A stretch of 64,000 nucleotides of DNA from Bradyrhizobium sp. ISRA464 (GTDB lineage: Bacteria > Pseudomonadota > Alphaproteobacteria > Rhizobiales > Xanthobacteraceae), in assembly GCF_029910095.1 (NCBI RefSeq), contig NZ_CP094526.1:5828001-5892000 (forward strand), read 5' to 3'. The position numbers were made by a program, and so were the translations under genes. This document shows positions 53,516 to 62,823 of this stretch, in pieces; position 1 is the stretch's first letter, and each line of letters begins with the position of its first letter. The notes under the pieces were generated by a model. That model saw only the letters and a list, made by a program, of their open reading frames with translations, did no database searches and was not told the DNA's origin.

Positions 53516-53689
53516 TCATGGCGCTCGCCCCGCTAGAGACCGTTGCGCGTCGGATATCGCTCTCGGTTCTCTCGGTGAACTCAGATATTTGATGCCCGCC
53601 GCTATCCCAACTATCAAAAAGGTGATGAGAAGGAGCCCGAACAAGCTGCAGGCTATCAACATACCAGTCGACATAGTCGTCATATCCAT
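53516..53689 (-). CDS. Small single-pass membrane protein, 57 residues
   Basis: Starts MDMTTMSTGMLIAC (an internal Met at 53683 is an alternative) and has one strongly hydrophobic segment (LFGLLLITFLIVGIAAGIKY), then a polar tail ending SLAGRAP. The layout resembles small SHOCT-type or stress-related membrane peptides, but no domain is assigned. It sits upstream of the OsmC gene in the same direction. Confidence 0.5.
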   Translation of the reverse strand: MDMTTMSTGMLIACSLFGLLLITFLIVGIAAGIKYLSSPREPRAISDAQRSLAGRAP

Positions 53690-53842
53690 GGGATTTTGCC
53701 TCCGCTCTGATTGGCGCAGCCGTCCCTCAGATCACGAGATAGCGATGCCAAATATGGAACCGGAGACCGCCGCTTTTAGCTAATTGAGAACAGCAAGTCG
53801 CTAGGCAGCGACTTTTGGCTAACCGCGACAACGCCGTACTAA

Positions 53843-54665
53843 TTACCGGCGAGCGGTGGTTTCATGTTGCTTAAAACCGGACAGGGGTTTTCGTTCCCTT
53901 GATCTCGGGTAACCAAGGTGTCGGTTCAAAACTGGAGCGTGGTGGTCGCCGCTGCCGCGCCGCTGTTCCGATTGGTGATCGGCCATCGCCTGCTTACCAC
54001 GCGCAATGCCGCGATGCACGCCCGCGCCACGCCGCTCGATTTCCGCATACGGGATTTCTTTCGGCATCAACCGCGCACGGGCATCGGGATTGAGAAAATA
54101 GATATAACGCATCTGGTAGCCATCGAGCGGCGTGCCCTGACCCGACCATGATCCGCCAGTCTTGGCGAAATGCGCAGCGCGGTCCTTGCCGGTGACTTGC
54201 GTCATCTTGTGCGTCACCGAGCCATCGGGCAATCGCAGCAGGCTTTTGTTCAGCTTGAGCCCCGTGAGCGTGAAACCGGCCGCGCGATAGATCGTCCCGT
54301 CGCCGCACTGGCATCCATCGGCGAACGAGATCACCCATTCGATGTGCGGATAATGCTTTTTTGATCATCCGCAGCGCGATCGAGAGCGCGCGGCTTTCGC
54401 TGTTGAGCGGCAGCGCCTCCGAGAACGCCAGCCGGTTCAGTTCGAGAAAGCCATTCCATGCCGTATCGCGCACCAGCCCGAGAATGTTGCCCTTGTCCAT
54501 CGACGGACCAAACGTCATCGCGCCTTCAAGCCGCCCGCCTATAAAGACGCCGAGCGCGAGGAAGGCATTGTTGACAGTCTTGTGGCTGTAGTGCAGCCGA
54601 ATTATCAGCGCGTCGGCGTCCTTCTTCGCGATCGGCGCGACGCGGATTTCTTTAGCCTGTCCCAT
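53843..54665 (-). pseudogene. Mom-like DNA modification protein, nearly full length, frameshifted (copy 2)
   Basis: The N-terminal half is in the frame from 54665 (MGQAKEIRVAPIAKKDADAL; GLVRDTAWNGFLELNRLAFS). A run of six A (minus strand) at about 54358-54363 shifts the frame; the expected continuation KKHYPHIEWVISFADGCQCG, then IYRAAGFTLTG, YIYFLNPDARARL and IPYAEIERRGAG is present in the second frame to 53843. In phage Mu, Mom modifies adenine and protects DNA from restriction. As read, the product is truncated unless slippage on the A-run restores the frame. Confidence 0.82.
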
Positions 54666-55007
54666 GGTTAGTCGCTGAGTTCGAAGCGCATGATTCGAGA
54701 CTCCGGGAGTCGCGGCGATACATCAACCTACAACGGCTGGTCGCGGAGGCGCCAACGCTCTGAATTCACTTCCGCTTTTGTGGCATAACGGACATTGCCG
54801 GACTTGGTGCTGGCTACGACCCGTCGAGAATGACCCTAACCTAACCTGCGTGGAAGGAACGCGTCGGCACGTCAGTCTTCAATCAGCACGAGGTTGCCGA
54901 AGAAGAATGTACACACATCAGTAGTTTCCCGTCGGCCCGGCGGCCTCCGCCGCGGTGTCTTATCGCGTCGGCGCCTTTTGCTGGACCTTGGCCCAGCGCG
55001 ATAACAT
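54666..55007. other. Intergenic region, 342 bases
   Basis: The first about 95 bases match the region upstream of mom copy 1. The remainder holds no recognised gene. Confidence 0.35.
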
Positions 55008-57512
55008 CTACGCATGAGGAGCGGTGCGGCTGGATGGCGTGCCGGCGCACACCAACAACACTCCGGGAGCGGCGATCAGGAGGTAGCATACGGCTCCGAT
55101 CCTGAGCGTCGTATCGATACTGAAGGCAATGCTGGTGACCACGGCAACACTCGCGGCCAGAACGCCCGCCGCGCCATTGATGCCCCAGAACCACGGCGTG
55201 GGACCCGTGCTGATCGCCGAGACCAATCGCATGCCGGTGGGAAATCCAAAGCCCATCAGAAAGCCTGCCGGGGCCACGACAAGAACACAGAAGCCGGCGC
55301 GAACGAGAAGGCCCGCTCCATCGAGGTCGACCAGCAGCGCGGGTAGCCAGAACGGCAACGCAAACGAGTAAGCCGCACTCGCCACGCTCCAAGCCACGAG
55401 CCTGCCGGCCCCGGCAAGGCGCATGCGCTCGGATGCCATGCTGCCGAAGCCTGTCCAGAGGATCAGGCTGAACAGAACGACACTCAGCGCGTAGACGGGA
55501 TGACCGAGGAAGACGCTCATTCGCTGCAAGAGAGCGATCTCAATCATCATGAAGCCGACCCCGATCAGGGCGAAATAGACGGTGCCGCCGATGGCCAACT
55601 GCCAGCCGGCTTCTCTGACCGTCGACCGCAACGGAATGATGATCGTAGCGGCGACGAGCGCAACCGAAATCACAACGAGCATGGCGAGGGTCAGCGTCGC
55701 GATGAGGTTTCCGGCGAACACCCCGGTGTGAGTGAAATGCGAGAACACGTTCGGATCGAACAGGGTGGTGAATCTCAACTGATTAAAAAAGAAGGGGCGC
55801 GCATCGGTCGGCGCCGTGAGGTCGAGATAGAAGCCGGTCGTCGCCTGGTCGAGTGAGCGACGGTCCGGAGCACTGACGATTTTCTCCAGCATAATGGAGA
55901 GCGCCGCCACGTCCGGGCTTAACAGCACCGTGAATTCATTGGCTGCGGCGGCGTCCTTGAGCACTCCGAGCGTCGCCGGAGAGAGTGGCGACTTCGTCAC
56001 GATCAGTGTCGCCACGTTCCCTGCCGTGGCGAGGAATAGGTAGCGCCTGGGCTCAGCGGCGCCGTTTGCAAGAAGTGACGCGACGCCAAGACTGACCAAT
56101 CGCCCGGTCTCGTTCACCTCGCCGGGCGCATACCAGCGGCTCACGGTAAACAGGCCGCCTGGATTCAGTCGACCGAGAAAACGTTGCCAGGCCTCAACGG
56201 TGTAAAGACCATTCTCCGTGAGCGTGAAGGCGCCGGCGCCCGTTGCCGCCCAGGTATCGATCAGGCTCATTTGGATGACATCGTAGGAGCGCCGGGTGCG
56301 TGCAAACCAGCTGCGCGCCTCGTCGACCTCGAACTTCACCCCATCCAACGCGGCGATCGCCGTATAGCCGGAAAACTGGTGCTCCAGGACGTCGATGATG
56401 ATCGGATTGATCTCGACGCCCGTGATATCCCGCAGGCCGAAGAGACGTTGCGACAAGATGTCCCGACCGCCACCGACACCGATCACGGCACCGGTCTTCA
56501 GGCCCGGAATGGCGTAGGCGAGGTTGGTCACATCATAGCGCAGAAACTCCAGACTCGCGAGGTCTCCGTCGAAGCGGTACAGGGCAGTGCCGGCGCCGCC
56601 GTCGATATTCAGCGCTCGCTGCTCGATGGTCGAGCGCGGCAAGCGCGGAGAGGCGCCGAACATCGCTGGCGGGACCGTTTCGCTCTGCTTGACGGTGATG
56701 CGGGAAAATGAGTTCCAGCGATCGTAGGCAAGATCGGCGGACCGCTCCAAGTGATCCTTGATCATTGTGGGTCGAACGCCATGGGCTGTGAGCGTGTTGG
56801 CAATCGCAAAGAACAGGCACCCTGTGACGATGCTTCGGCGGTAGCGAAATAGCCTGGAACCAAGCGAAGCGGATTCGGGCAGGATGCCGAGTCCGGAGCC
56901 CGCGAACCCGAGCGCCGCGAATCCGATCAGCGCACCGACCCACAAGACCGCGGATGGCCCGCTCGTTACATTCAGGAGCACGAGGACACCGATGCACCCA
57001 GCGGCCGCGCCGACCAGATCCGCTCCGTAGACCTTTCCGATCGGGTGGGGGCTGCGCGTCAGCGCAAGGCTCACGACGATGCCCGAAAAGAAGAACGGAA
57101 CGGCGAGACAGAGCGCGAATTCCGCCCAGGCGACCAGAGAGGTGACTGACGGCGAGGCGCCTGTCACCAACGTCAGCTGCACGAGGATGGCAAGATCGGT
57201 CGTTAACCCGAACGCCAGCGCCGCCACGGCTAAATCGTAGGACAATCGCTCCGGCCCGAACCTCTCCTTGCGGAAATAGACAAAAACTGCGCCCGCGGTC
57301 AGGCCGAACATGGCAATACTGATGACGAAGAAGGCCAGGTAGTACCAGGAGGTAACGGAAATGATCCTGGTCTCAATGATCTGCAGCATCAGCGTCGCTG
57401 CCGTCACCAGACCAAGGGCAACATAGAACCGGACGCGTGCTATTCCAAATCGCCACCGACGCTGCAGAGCGTCATCCGCAATTTCATCAAGTGTATGCTC
57501 TAAGGGATCCAC
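55008..57512 (-). CDS. Large membrane protein with spermidine-synthase-like domain
   Basis: About 834 residues: N-terminal membrane domain of about eight segments (ALGLVTAATLMLQIIETRII, IGKVYGADLVGAAAGCIGVL), a central Rossmann methyltransferase-like domain (TGAVIGVGGGRDILSQRLFG, ITGVEINPIIIDVL, VDEARSWFARTRRSYDVIQMSLIDTW), and a second C-terminal membrane domain. Such fusions are called spermidine synthase-like, but the transfer activity is unproved. The GTG at 57512 has GGAG upstream; a frame reaching 57611 would start in a dispersed repeat. Confidence 0.75.
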   Translation of the reverse strand: MDPLEHTLDEIADDALQRRWRFGIARVRFYVALGLVTAATLMLQIIETRIISVTSWYYLAFFVISIAMFGLTAGAVFVYFRKERFGPERLSYDLAVAALAFGLTTDLAILVQLTLVTGASPSVTSLVAWAEFALCLAVPFFFSGIVVSLALTRSPHPIGKVYGADLVGAAAGCIGVLVLLNVTSGPSAVLWVGALIGFAALGFAGSGLGILPESASLGSRLFRYRRSIVTGCLFFAIANTLTAHGVRPTMIKDHLERSADLAYDRWNSFSRITVKQSETVPPAMFGASPRLPRSTIEQRALNIDGGAGTALYRFDGDLASLEFLRYDVTNLAYAIPGLKTGAVIGVGGGRDILSQRLFGLRDITGVEINPIIIDVLEHQFSGYTAIAALDGVKFEVDEARSWFARTRRSYDVIQMSLIDTWAATGAGAFTLTENGLYTVEAWQRFLGRLNPGGLFTVSRWYAPGEVNETGRLVSLGVASLLANGAAEPRRYLFLATAGNVATLIVTKSPLSPATLGVLKDAAAANEFTVLLSPDVAALSIMLEKIVSAPDRRSLDQATTGFYLDLTAPTDARPFFFNQLRFTTLFDPNVFSHFTHTGVFAGNLIATLTLAMLVVISVALVAATIIIPLRSTVREAGWQLAIGGTVYFALIGVGFMMIEIALLQRMSVFLGHPVYALSVVLFSLILWTGFGSMASERMRLAGAGRLVAWSVASAAYSFALPFWLPALLVDLDGAGLLVRAGFCVLVVAPAGFLMGFGFPTGMRLVSAISTGPTPWFWGINGAAGVLAASVAVVTSIAFSIDTTLRIGAVCYLLIAAPGVLLVCAGTPSSRTAPHA

Positions 57513-57605
57513 ATCCCCTACTCCGCACACACGCCCCCGTGTAAAATGAGTTGTGCCAATTCGTTTGTGGTTCAATGGGACTGAAAGCAAAAAGCCCGTG
57601 GCTCG

Positions 57606-57670
57606 CGTCATTTCGGCGCGCTGCGGTATTTGGTCGGTATCGGGGCATAGCGGACATCAGTAAGCCGCAC
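57606..57670. repeat. Dispersed repeat, copy 2
   Basis: Same two blocks as 52519-52569 (GCGTCATTTCGGCGC and CATAGCGGACATCAGTAAGC) with an extra GTATTTGGTCGGTAT-like spacer. Lies between the spermidine-synthase-like gene and the ParB-like pseudogene. Confidence 0.75.
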
Positions 57671-57684
57671 GAACCAAACTCGAT

Positions 57685-58313
57685 TTATGCGACGCGCCCT
57701 AGATATTCGGCGCAGATCGCGGCGAGCGCATTACCTTGCGGCGATCGGTTGGGATTGTCCGGGTCGTGCGGCTTGGTCGCCTTGGCGATGGCGCGCTCGA
57801 CGATCCCGAATTGCTCTCCGTACAGAATGAACGTCATATCTCGGAATGGCGACCGATCGCCGTCCGGCAATTCGGGCATCTGCTCCAACTCGCTAACCCC
57901 AACGGACAGGCGCGATAGCTCGTCCTCGATTATGCCGGTCAGCGCGATCTCGAAACCGCCCTCGACGAGGTCGGCTAATTCGAGCCGCAGCATCTCGTCA
58001 TCCCAATCGCTGGCATCGGTCAGGCGATTATCGGCGATGACGTAAGCGCGCTTTTGCTGATCGGTCCATCCGCGCGCCACGATGACCGGGACCTCGGTAA
58101 ATCCCAACAGCTTGCCGGCGGCCAATCGGCCGCGCCCAGCCAGCACCATGCCGTCATCGGCCAACAAGATCGGCATCGTCCAGACCCATTGCCGGATTGG
58201 CGCCGCGATCTGCTCGAATTGCGCGGGCGAATGTCGGCGCGAATTGCGCTCAAGGGCCGTAAACGATCAACCGGCCATGTTTCCACGGCCGGCTTGCTGG
58301 TCATTGCATCCAT
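57685..58313 (-). pseudogene. ParB-like nuclease-domain protein, phage type, frameshifted
   Basis: The start MDAMTSKPAVETWPVDRL is followed, after a one-base loss near 58258, by LERNSRRHSPAQFEQIAAPI, WTMPILLADDGMVLAGRGRL and EVPVIVARGWTDQQKRAYVI, the ParB N-terminal domain common in prophages beside terminase or methyltransferase genes. The C-terminal part ends GNALAAICAEYLGRVA. Only the frameshift disrupts it. Confidence 0.82.
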
Positions 58314-58549
58314 GATTTGCCGCCTGTAGGGCCGCTTAACGGACGTCGGGTTTTGGGAAGCGAAGCGGAAATCATATGCTCCTTCCGAGCCTTGCCGGTT
58401 GTGATCCTCATTAGCGGGCGTCCGACAACCGGTGGATTGACGAAGCGAAAACTGGCCGAACTTTAGTCAGCGTCATTGACGGACCTTAAGCTCTGAAAAT
58501 CTGCTATCTTCTCAGACGCGACTTCAACTCTCCGGGGCGGGAGGCGGAG
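58314..58549. other. Intergenic region upstream of the TPR gene
   Basis: About 236 bases with no gene recognised; probably holds the promoter for 58550. Confidence 0.3.
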
Positions 58550-60011
58550 GTGACGAACTCCGAGGTAAACGAGCCATCAGAGAAACCGGCGCCTGAAAGT
58601 GATCCGCCGGACAAAGCGCCATCAGACCGCAATTTCAAACGCCGGCTTTGGGCACGCTTGCGGTCTATCGGCGGCGCGCTTGCCTCGGTTGCCGCCGTCG
58701 GTGCGGTGGCCGGCGGCCTCGTTGGTTATTGGAATGTCTGGAAGACGGTCCGTACCGACGTTTTTCAGGAAGGGCAAAAGACACAGAGAGAGGCCACGGC
58801 TCGGCCGGATATTGTTCCTCGCCTGTCGCTTGTCGTGCTGCCATTTGCGAACCTCAACAATGATCCGGAGCAAGATTATTTCGCTGACGGTATTGCGACT
58901 GACCTGACGACCGATATTGCGCAAATGCCCGGCGCGTACGGCGTTTACCTATAAGAGCAAGCAGGTCGCCCTTAAGACGCTCGGCAAGGACCTTGGCATT
59001 CGCTGGGCCGTACAGGGCGCGGTGCAGCGGGCCGGAGATCAGGTTCGTTTGAATGTGTCACTTGTCGACCTGTCGACTGCCCGCAATGTCTGGTCGGACC
59101 GCTTTGACGGTGATCGGTCGAATCTTGCAGTCCTGCAGGAGCGGGTCACGGCGCGGCTCGCCCGCTCTCTCAACGTCCAACTCGTCGAGGCCGAAAGCCG
59201 GCGCGGCCGAATGGACAAGTCAACGAACCCAGATGCTGTTGATTTCAGCATGCGCGGCTGGGCGAAGCTCTATGAGCCCCGGACCAAGATAACGAACGCA
59301 CAGGCAGAGGAACTGTTCGACAGCGCGCTGCGCCTCGATCCGGATAATATTGACGCAATGCTCGGGAAAGCGTCCTGCCTATCCGGTCGCGTGCTCAGCG
59401 GATGGTCAACGTCCGTGGTGGAGGACAAGAAGATCGCGACCAGCCTCATTGACATTGACCAAGTTCTTGCAAAACGCCCAGCAACCGCAAGCGCGCACGT
59501 AGCCCAGGGAAACATCTTGCAATATGGAAATCCCGAGGGGGCGTTGGCCGAATACGACGCCGCTTTGGAAATCGACCCTAATTCGCCGGTCGCGTATGGA
59601 CAAAAGGGAGGCGCACTTATCTTGGTGGGACGTGCGCGCGAGGCGTTTTCCCCAGTTAAGATCGCTCTGCGCTTGAGTCCGAAGGATCCGTCCGCTGGCC
59701 TTTGGCACTTCTTCCTCTGTCATGCTCACACGCATCTACGCGAATATAACGAAGCCATGGAAGAATGTAGGCGTTCGATCGATCTGAACAAATCAATCTG
59801 GCCCTATGTCGATCTGGTTTCGGCTTACGGGGCCATGGGGCAACCGGAAATGGCCCAGAACATGTTAGGCGAATTGAATGCAATCCGACCGGACTTCACA
59901 GTCCATTGGCTCCAGCAATTCGGCTACGGCCTTTCGAGCAATCCGCAGTTTCGTCGGGAGTTCGACGGCATCCTCGATGGACTGAGAAAGGCTGGCGTTC
60001 GCGAGCAATAA
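58550..60011 (+). pseudogene. Adenylate-cyclase-associated TolB-like/TPR protein, frameshifted
   Basis: N-terminal part: a polar leader, one membrane segment (IGGALASVAAVGAVAGGLVG) and LSLVVLPFANLNNDPEQDYF, DGIATDLTTDIAQ. A frameshift with loss of about six codons near 58935 separates it from AFTYKSKQVALKTLGKDLGI, RWAVQGAVQR, then TPR repeats (ALRLDPDNIDAMLGKASCLS, GALAEYDAALEIDPNSPVAY). This is the layout of TolB-like tetratricopeptide proteins that often follow class III adenylate cyclase domains; no cyclase domain is present here. Confidence 0.82.
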
Positions 60012-60363
60012 GGCACCCCGACAGCTCGGTTCGCAGGGAGTTTGCGAGGAACCAAAGCCCAAAAACGCGGTCCCGAAATACGCAAAAGGCGGGCGGTCCC
60101 GCGTACCGCGTCGCCCTCCCTCCATTCAGGGGAACCACGGAAAGCTTGCGCGGCCCCTGTAGCGGTTGTTTCCCGTGACTGGAAACACGGTAAGGGATTC
60201 AAGGCATGGAGATACTTCGGTCCCGTTCTCGGGCCGCAAGAACTTCCCCCGAGAGAAAGAGTAAGGGTTCCTTCCGTAGTTCTCCGGCCGTGAACAAAGT
60301 TCCAGCCGCCTAGGTAACAATCCTGAATTTCGCGGTCAGGCCGAACGGCGCATAAATCCGGAC
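60012..60363. other. Intergenic region, 352 bases, no gene recognised
   Basis: Contains several GGAACC/GGTTCC-like blocks between 60050 and 60310 that may form imperfect inverted pairs, but no gene. Confidence 0.3.
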
Positions 60364-60535
60364 ATGACGCGCAACCTGCTTTTCAAGTGCCCGACTTCCG
60401 GCCTGAAGGTGCAGTCGGCTGGATGTCGTTGACGAAAATGAGCGTGCCGGCGACTATCGGGAAGTCGATTGCCCGGCTTGCGGCTCTTGCCATTTTATCA
60501 ACAGGAAGACCGGCAAGGTCTTGGGCCAGAAGTAA
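60364..60535 (+). pseudogene. Small zinc-ribbon protein with a one-base insertion
   Basis: Starts MTRNLLFKCPTSGLKVQ and, after a single extra base near 60420, continues as VVDENERAGDYREVDCPACG, SCHFINRKTGKVLGQK. The intact product would be 56 residues with a CP-type knuckle at each end. The interval is 172 bases, one more than a multiple of three. Confidence 0.7.
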
Positions 60536-61017
60536 GGTCGCCTCGCGGCGTCGCTGGTGGATGAGTTGCTAACGCTGCCCCGGGTGGCGGCCTTTTCTCG
60601 TCTGGTGCTGCCCTGGGTCTCCTAAGTAAGTAGCATTGCGGTGCATCAAATTCTGCCGCAACCTCAACCAAGGAGCGTGCAGCCGACGGGGGCAGCCTTG
60701 AAGCCATTGGCCCGATTTCCAATGCGATACATTTTGACGTCGGTTCTATTGGGTCTTGCTGTTTGGCTGACCATGGGACCGCCTCCGACGAATGGCGTGA
60801 AGCCCGGGCCGCTCGCGCACCGAACACCATAAAAGCATAGCCGCCTCTGGTCGATCGCGAGCTAGTCGACGGCCGTCACCGACGCGAAACACGGCCGCTC
60901 GCAGAGAGGTCGCGATCGCCATGGCGAGCCCACTCCGCCCAAACGCCTGCCGATTTTTCCGCAGGCCACCGGTTCCTGCGTTACAGTTCCTTTGGAACTG
61001 GGCTGGAGGGCGAGCAC
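60536..61017. other. Mostly noncoding stretch around a short membrane-peptide frame
   Basis: About 480 bases; only the 36-codon frame at 60722 is plausible. Nothing else is recognised. Confidence 0.3.
60722..60832 (+). CDS. Possible 36-residue membrane peptide
   Basis: Reads MRYILTSVLLGLAVWLTMGP with one short hydrophobic helix and a Pro-rich tail. No strong ribosome site. Uncertain whether translated. Confidence 0.3.
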   Translation: MRYILTSVLLGLAVWLTMGPPPTNGVKPGPLAHRTP

Positions 61018-61239
61018 ATGTCGATCTACCTGCACTTGCAAACCGACGCCATGGCGCCGAAAGAGGCCAGTCTTGTTACAAAGGCTTACGAGCAAGCGTT
61101 GCATACGTTGTGCGTCAAAGACCGCAATGATCCACTCACGGAGATGATCGCGAAGAAGATCATCGAGATCGCGCAGACCGGGGTCAAAGACGCGGCCCAG
61201 ATTTCCGCTCTCGCGATCCATGAACTCGAAATACGGTAA
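61018..61239 (+). CDS. Conserved-looking small protein, 73 residues
   Basis: Starts MSIYLHLQTDAMAPKEASLV with GGAGGGCGAGCAC just upstream, a good ribosome site. Largely helical (KKIIEIAQTGVKDAAQISAL), soluble. Family not assigned; layout is typical of small regulatory or stress proteins in Bradyrhizobium-type genomes. Confidence 0.65.
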   Translation: MSIYLHLQTDAMAPKEASLVTKAYEQALHTLCVKDRNDPLTEMIAKKIIEIAQTGVKDAAQISALAIHELEIR

Positions 61240-61322
61240 CGATCCTCGACGCTTGGAACCGAAACATTTTCGTCCTCGGGCGGTTTTCGGCTTATGGGAC
61301 TTCGCAACATGCGAGGCGCGCT

Positions 61323-61424
61323 ATGACCCGTCTGCCGCCGAGCGACATATTTCTCACCGTCACGATTATGAGCGTCACTTTCCTGATCGAGATCGCTTTT
61401 TTCGCCTATATCGGAGTGTTTTGA
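61323..61424 (+). CDS. Possible 33-residue membrane peptide
   Basis: Reads MTRLPPSDIFLTVTIMSVTF with a single hydrophobic helix continuing LIEIAFFAYIGVF to the stop. The composition is that of a real small membrane peptide, but the only support is its hydrophobic profile. Confidence 0.4.
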   Translation: MTRLPPSDIFLTVTIMSVTFLIEIAFFAYIGVF

Positions 61425-61573
61425 GCGGACATCGCGCGGAACCATCGAGGTTGCGGTTCCCGTCTGGACCCGTTGCGACGGCTTGTTCGTTAATCGTCAT
61501 CACCGGCAAACTTTCCCGGCGCCGGTGGCTGAGAGAACCAACGACTCTCGCCGAACCCACACAGGAGAGAGCG

Positions 61574-61768
61574 ATGCCCCGCAAGCGCTCTATCCCCCCT
61601 ACGTTCCACGAACTCCTGTCCGCAGAGAAGGCGCGGCTCCAAGAGCAATTGAGCAATGCGCGTCAAAGACAAGAACGAGGATTGATCGAGCGAAGGCTGC
61701 GCCAGATCGAAACGGCGCTTCGGACGAACCGGTGGATGGCATCGGCCGAATTGCAGCCGCCCAGCTAA
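61574..61768 (+). CDS. Small basic helical protein, 64 residues
   Basis: Starts MPRKRSIPPTFHELLSAEKA with an AGGAGAGAG ribosome site. Rich in Arg/Gln/Glu (LQEQLSNARQRQERGLIERR), likely coiled coil. No family assigned. Confidence 0.6.
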   Translation: MPRKRSIPPTFHELLSAEKARLQEQLSNARQRQERGLIERRLRQIETALRTNRWMASAELQPPS

Positions 61769-61878
61769 GCATGCCGACTGACCTCGGAGAGGGCGCCTCA
61801 ATTCCGGCGAAAATTTTCCAAAGTTCCCCGCAACCATCCCTTTCGTTCGGCGTCATTGCTCGAAGTGCGGAGCGCGCT

Positions 61879-62061
61879 ATGGACGACAACGCGGAACAAC
61901 GAGAGCTTCAGGACCGCATCATGCGCTACCGCATGATGGAGCGCGAGGTGACTGATCCGCTCGCGCTCCGCCTGTTGCACGACATCGTTGCCGAATTAGA
62001 GGCGGCTCTGCCCCAACGGGTAGCCGATCGCTCGATCCGGTTCTCCGACCGTGAACGTTGA
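61879..62061 (+). CDS. Small acidic helical protein, 60 residues
   Basis: Starts MDDNAEQRELQDRIMRYRMM and continues with a helical VTDPLALRLLHDIVAELEAA. Similar in style to the gene at 61574 and 110 bases downstream of it. Function unknown. Confidence 0.55.
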   Translation: MDDNAEQRELQDRIMRYRMMEREVTDPLALRLLHDIVAELEAALPQRVADRSIRFSDRER

Positions 62062-62074
62062 GATGGCCCCCGGG

Positions 62075-62299
62075 TTACGCAGCCCTTTTTGACGTGAGCT
62101 CCGACGCGGCCGCTCGCGCGGCCTCGGTGAGGCCGCCAAGGGTTCGATCGCCAGCCTCCGCGCATTTGATGATCCGGCGCGCGATGTGCCGGCGGGCCTT
62201 ATGATCATCGGCACCCTTCGGCAGATGCTGACAGGCCCTTTCCAGCGCGACGTCCATATTGGCAAGGGTCCGACTGTCAAACCGGTCTGCAATGAGCAT
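62075..62299 (-). CDS. Small conserved-looking protein, 74 residues
   Basis: Starts MLIADRFDSRTLANMDVALE, then ACQHLPKGADDHKARRHIAR. This pattern is familiar from small hypothetical proteins of Bradyrhizobium and relatives. Soluble, helical. Convergent with 61879, 13 bases apart. Confidence 0.65.
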   Translation of the reverse strand: MLIADRFDSRTLANMDVALERACQHLPKGADDHKARRHIARRIIKCAEAGDRTLGGLTEAARAAASELTSKRAA

Positions 62300-62534
62300 G
62301 ATCGACTTCCCAAGTGATTGCTTCGGTGGAATGGGAGCTAGGCGGAAAGCGATACGCTAACTTGGCTTCGGTGCGGCGTCGATAGCTCAGTGATTACGCA
62401 AGAAATAAATCCGCCGCTCCCGCCCTGGCGGGACAGAATAACGGACAGTATTACTACGGCTCAAAAAGCGACCGCGACCCGGCCGGCCGCACGTAAGATC
62501 GCGACCTAGCTCCGATCGCAAAGGGAGAGACGCC
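62300..62534. other. Divergent intergenic region
   Basis: 235 bases between the divergent genes at 62299 and 62535; promoters of both should be here. No motif was assigned. Confidence 0.3.
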
Positions 62535-62705
62535 ATGTCGTCGCCCGTGTGTTCCGCATGCCACGTGGAACGGAAGCTCATCGCCGTCGTGCCTTTCACC
62601 AAGGATCACGACCTCCAGTCATTTGAATGTCCGGTCTGCTATTCTACCTTGCACCTGGTGGTACGACGGAAAGCGATGTCGGACCGAGTGCAAGGCCACG
62701 CCTAA
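62535..62705 (+). CDS. Small zinc-ribbon-like protein, 56 residues
   Basis: Starts MSSPVCSACHVERKLIAVVP with an AAGGGAGAGAC ribosome site. Two CxxC knuckles (CSAC at residues 6-9, CPVC at 32-35) suggest binding of one zinc ion. Related in design, though not sequence, to the broken gene at 60364. Function unknown. Confidence 0.6.
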   Translation: MSSPVCSACHVERKLIAVVPFTKDHDLQSFECPVCYSTLHLVVRRKAMSDRVQGHA

Positions 62706-62795
62706 GCGCCACCTGCCACCCGTAGTCTTTCGGATAGAAGTTCTACTCACACCGCAGCACAATCGCGGCATTCATAAAATTCATATTTTCCGTTC

Positions 62796-62823
62796 GCCCG
62801 GCCGTCTTTATTGGCGGCCGGGC
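62796..62823. terminator. Bidirectional terminator candidate
   Basis: A perfect 9-base stem (GCCCGGCCG with CGGCCGGGC) around a 10-base loop, lying between the convergent ends of 62705 (plus) and 62946 (minus). An A/T-rich stretch on its left side gives a U-rich tail for the minus strand. Confidence 0.55.

Noticed and set aside
54350..54370. Programmed minus-one frameshift heptamer in the mom gene
   Set aside because: Restoring the frame needs a plus-one shift (or loss of one A), so a minus-one slippery site does not fit.
62380..62450. tRNA-like stretch (GATAGCTCAGTGATTACG)
   Set aside because: No matching acceptor stem, T-loop or anticodon arm was found.
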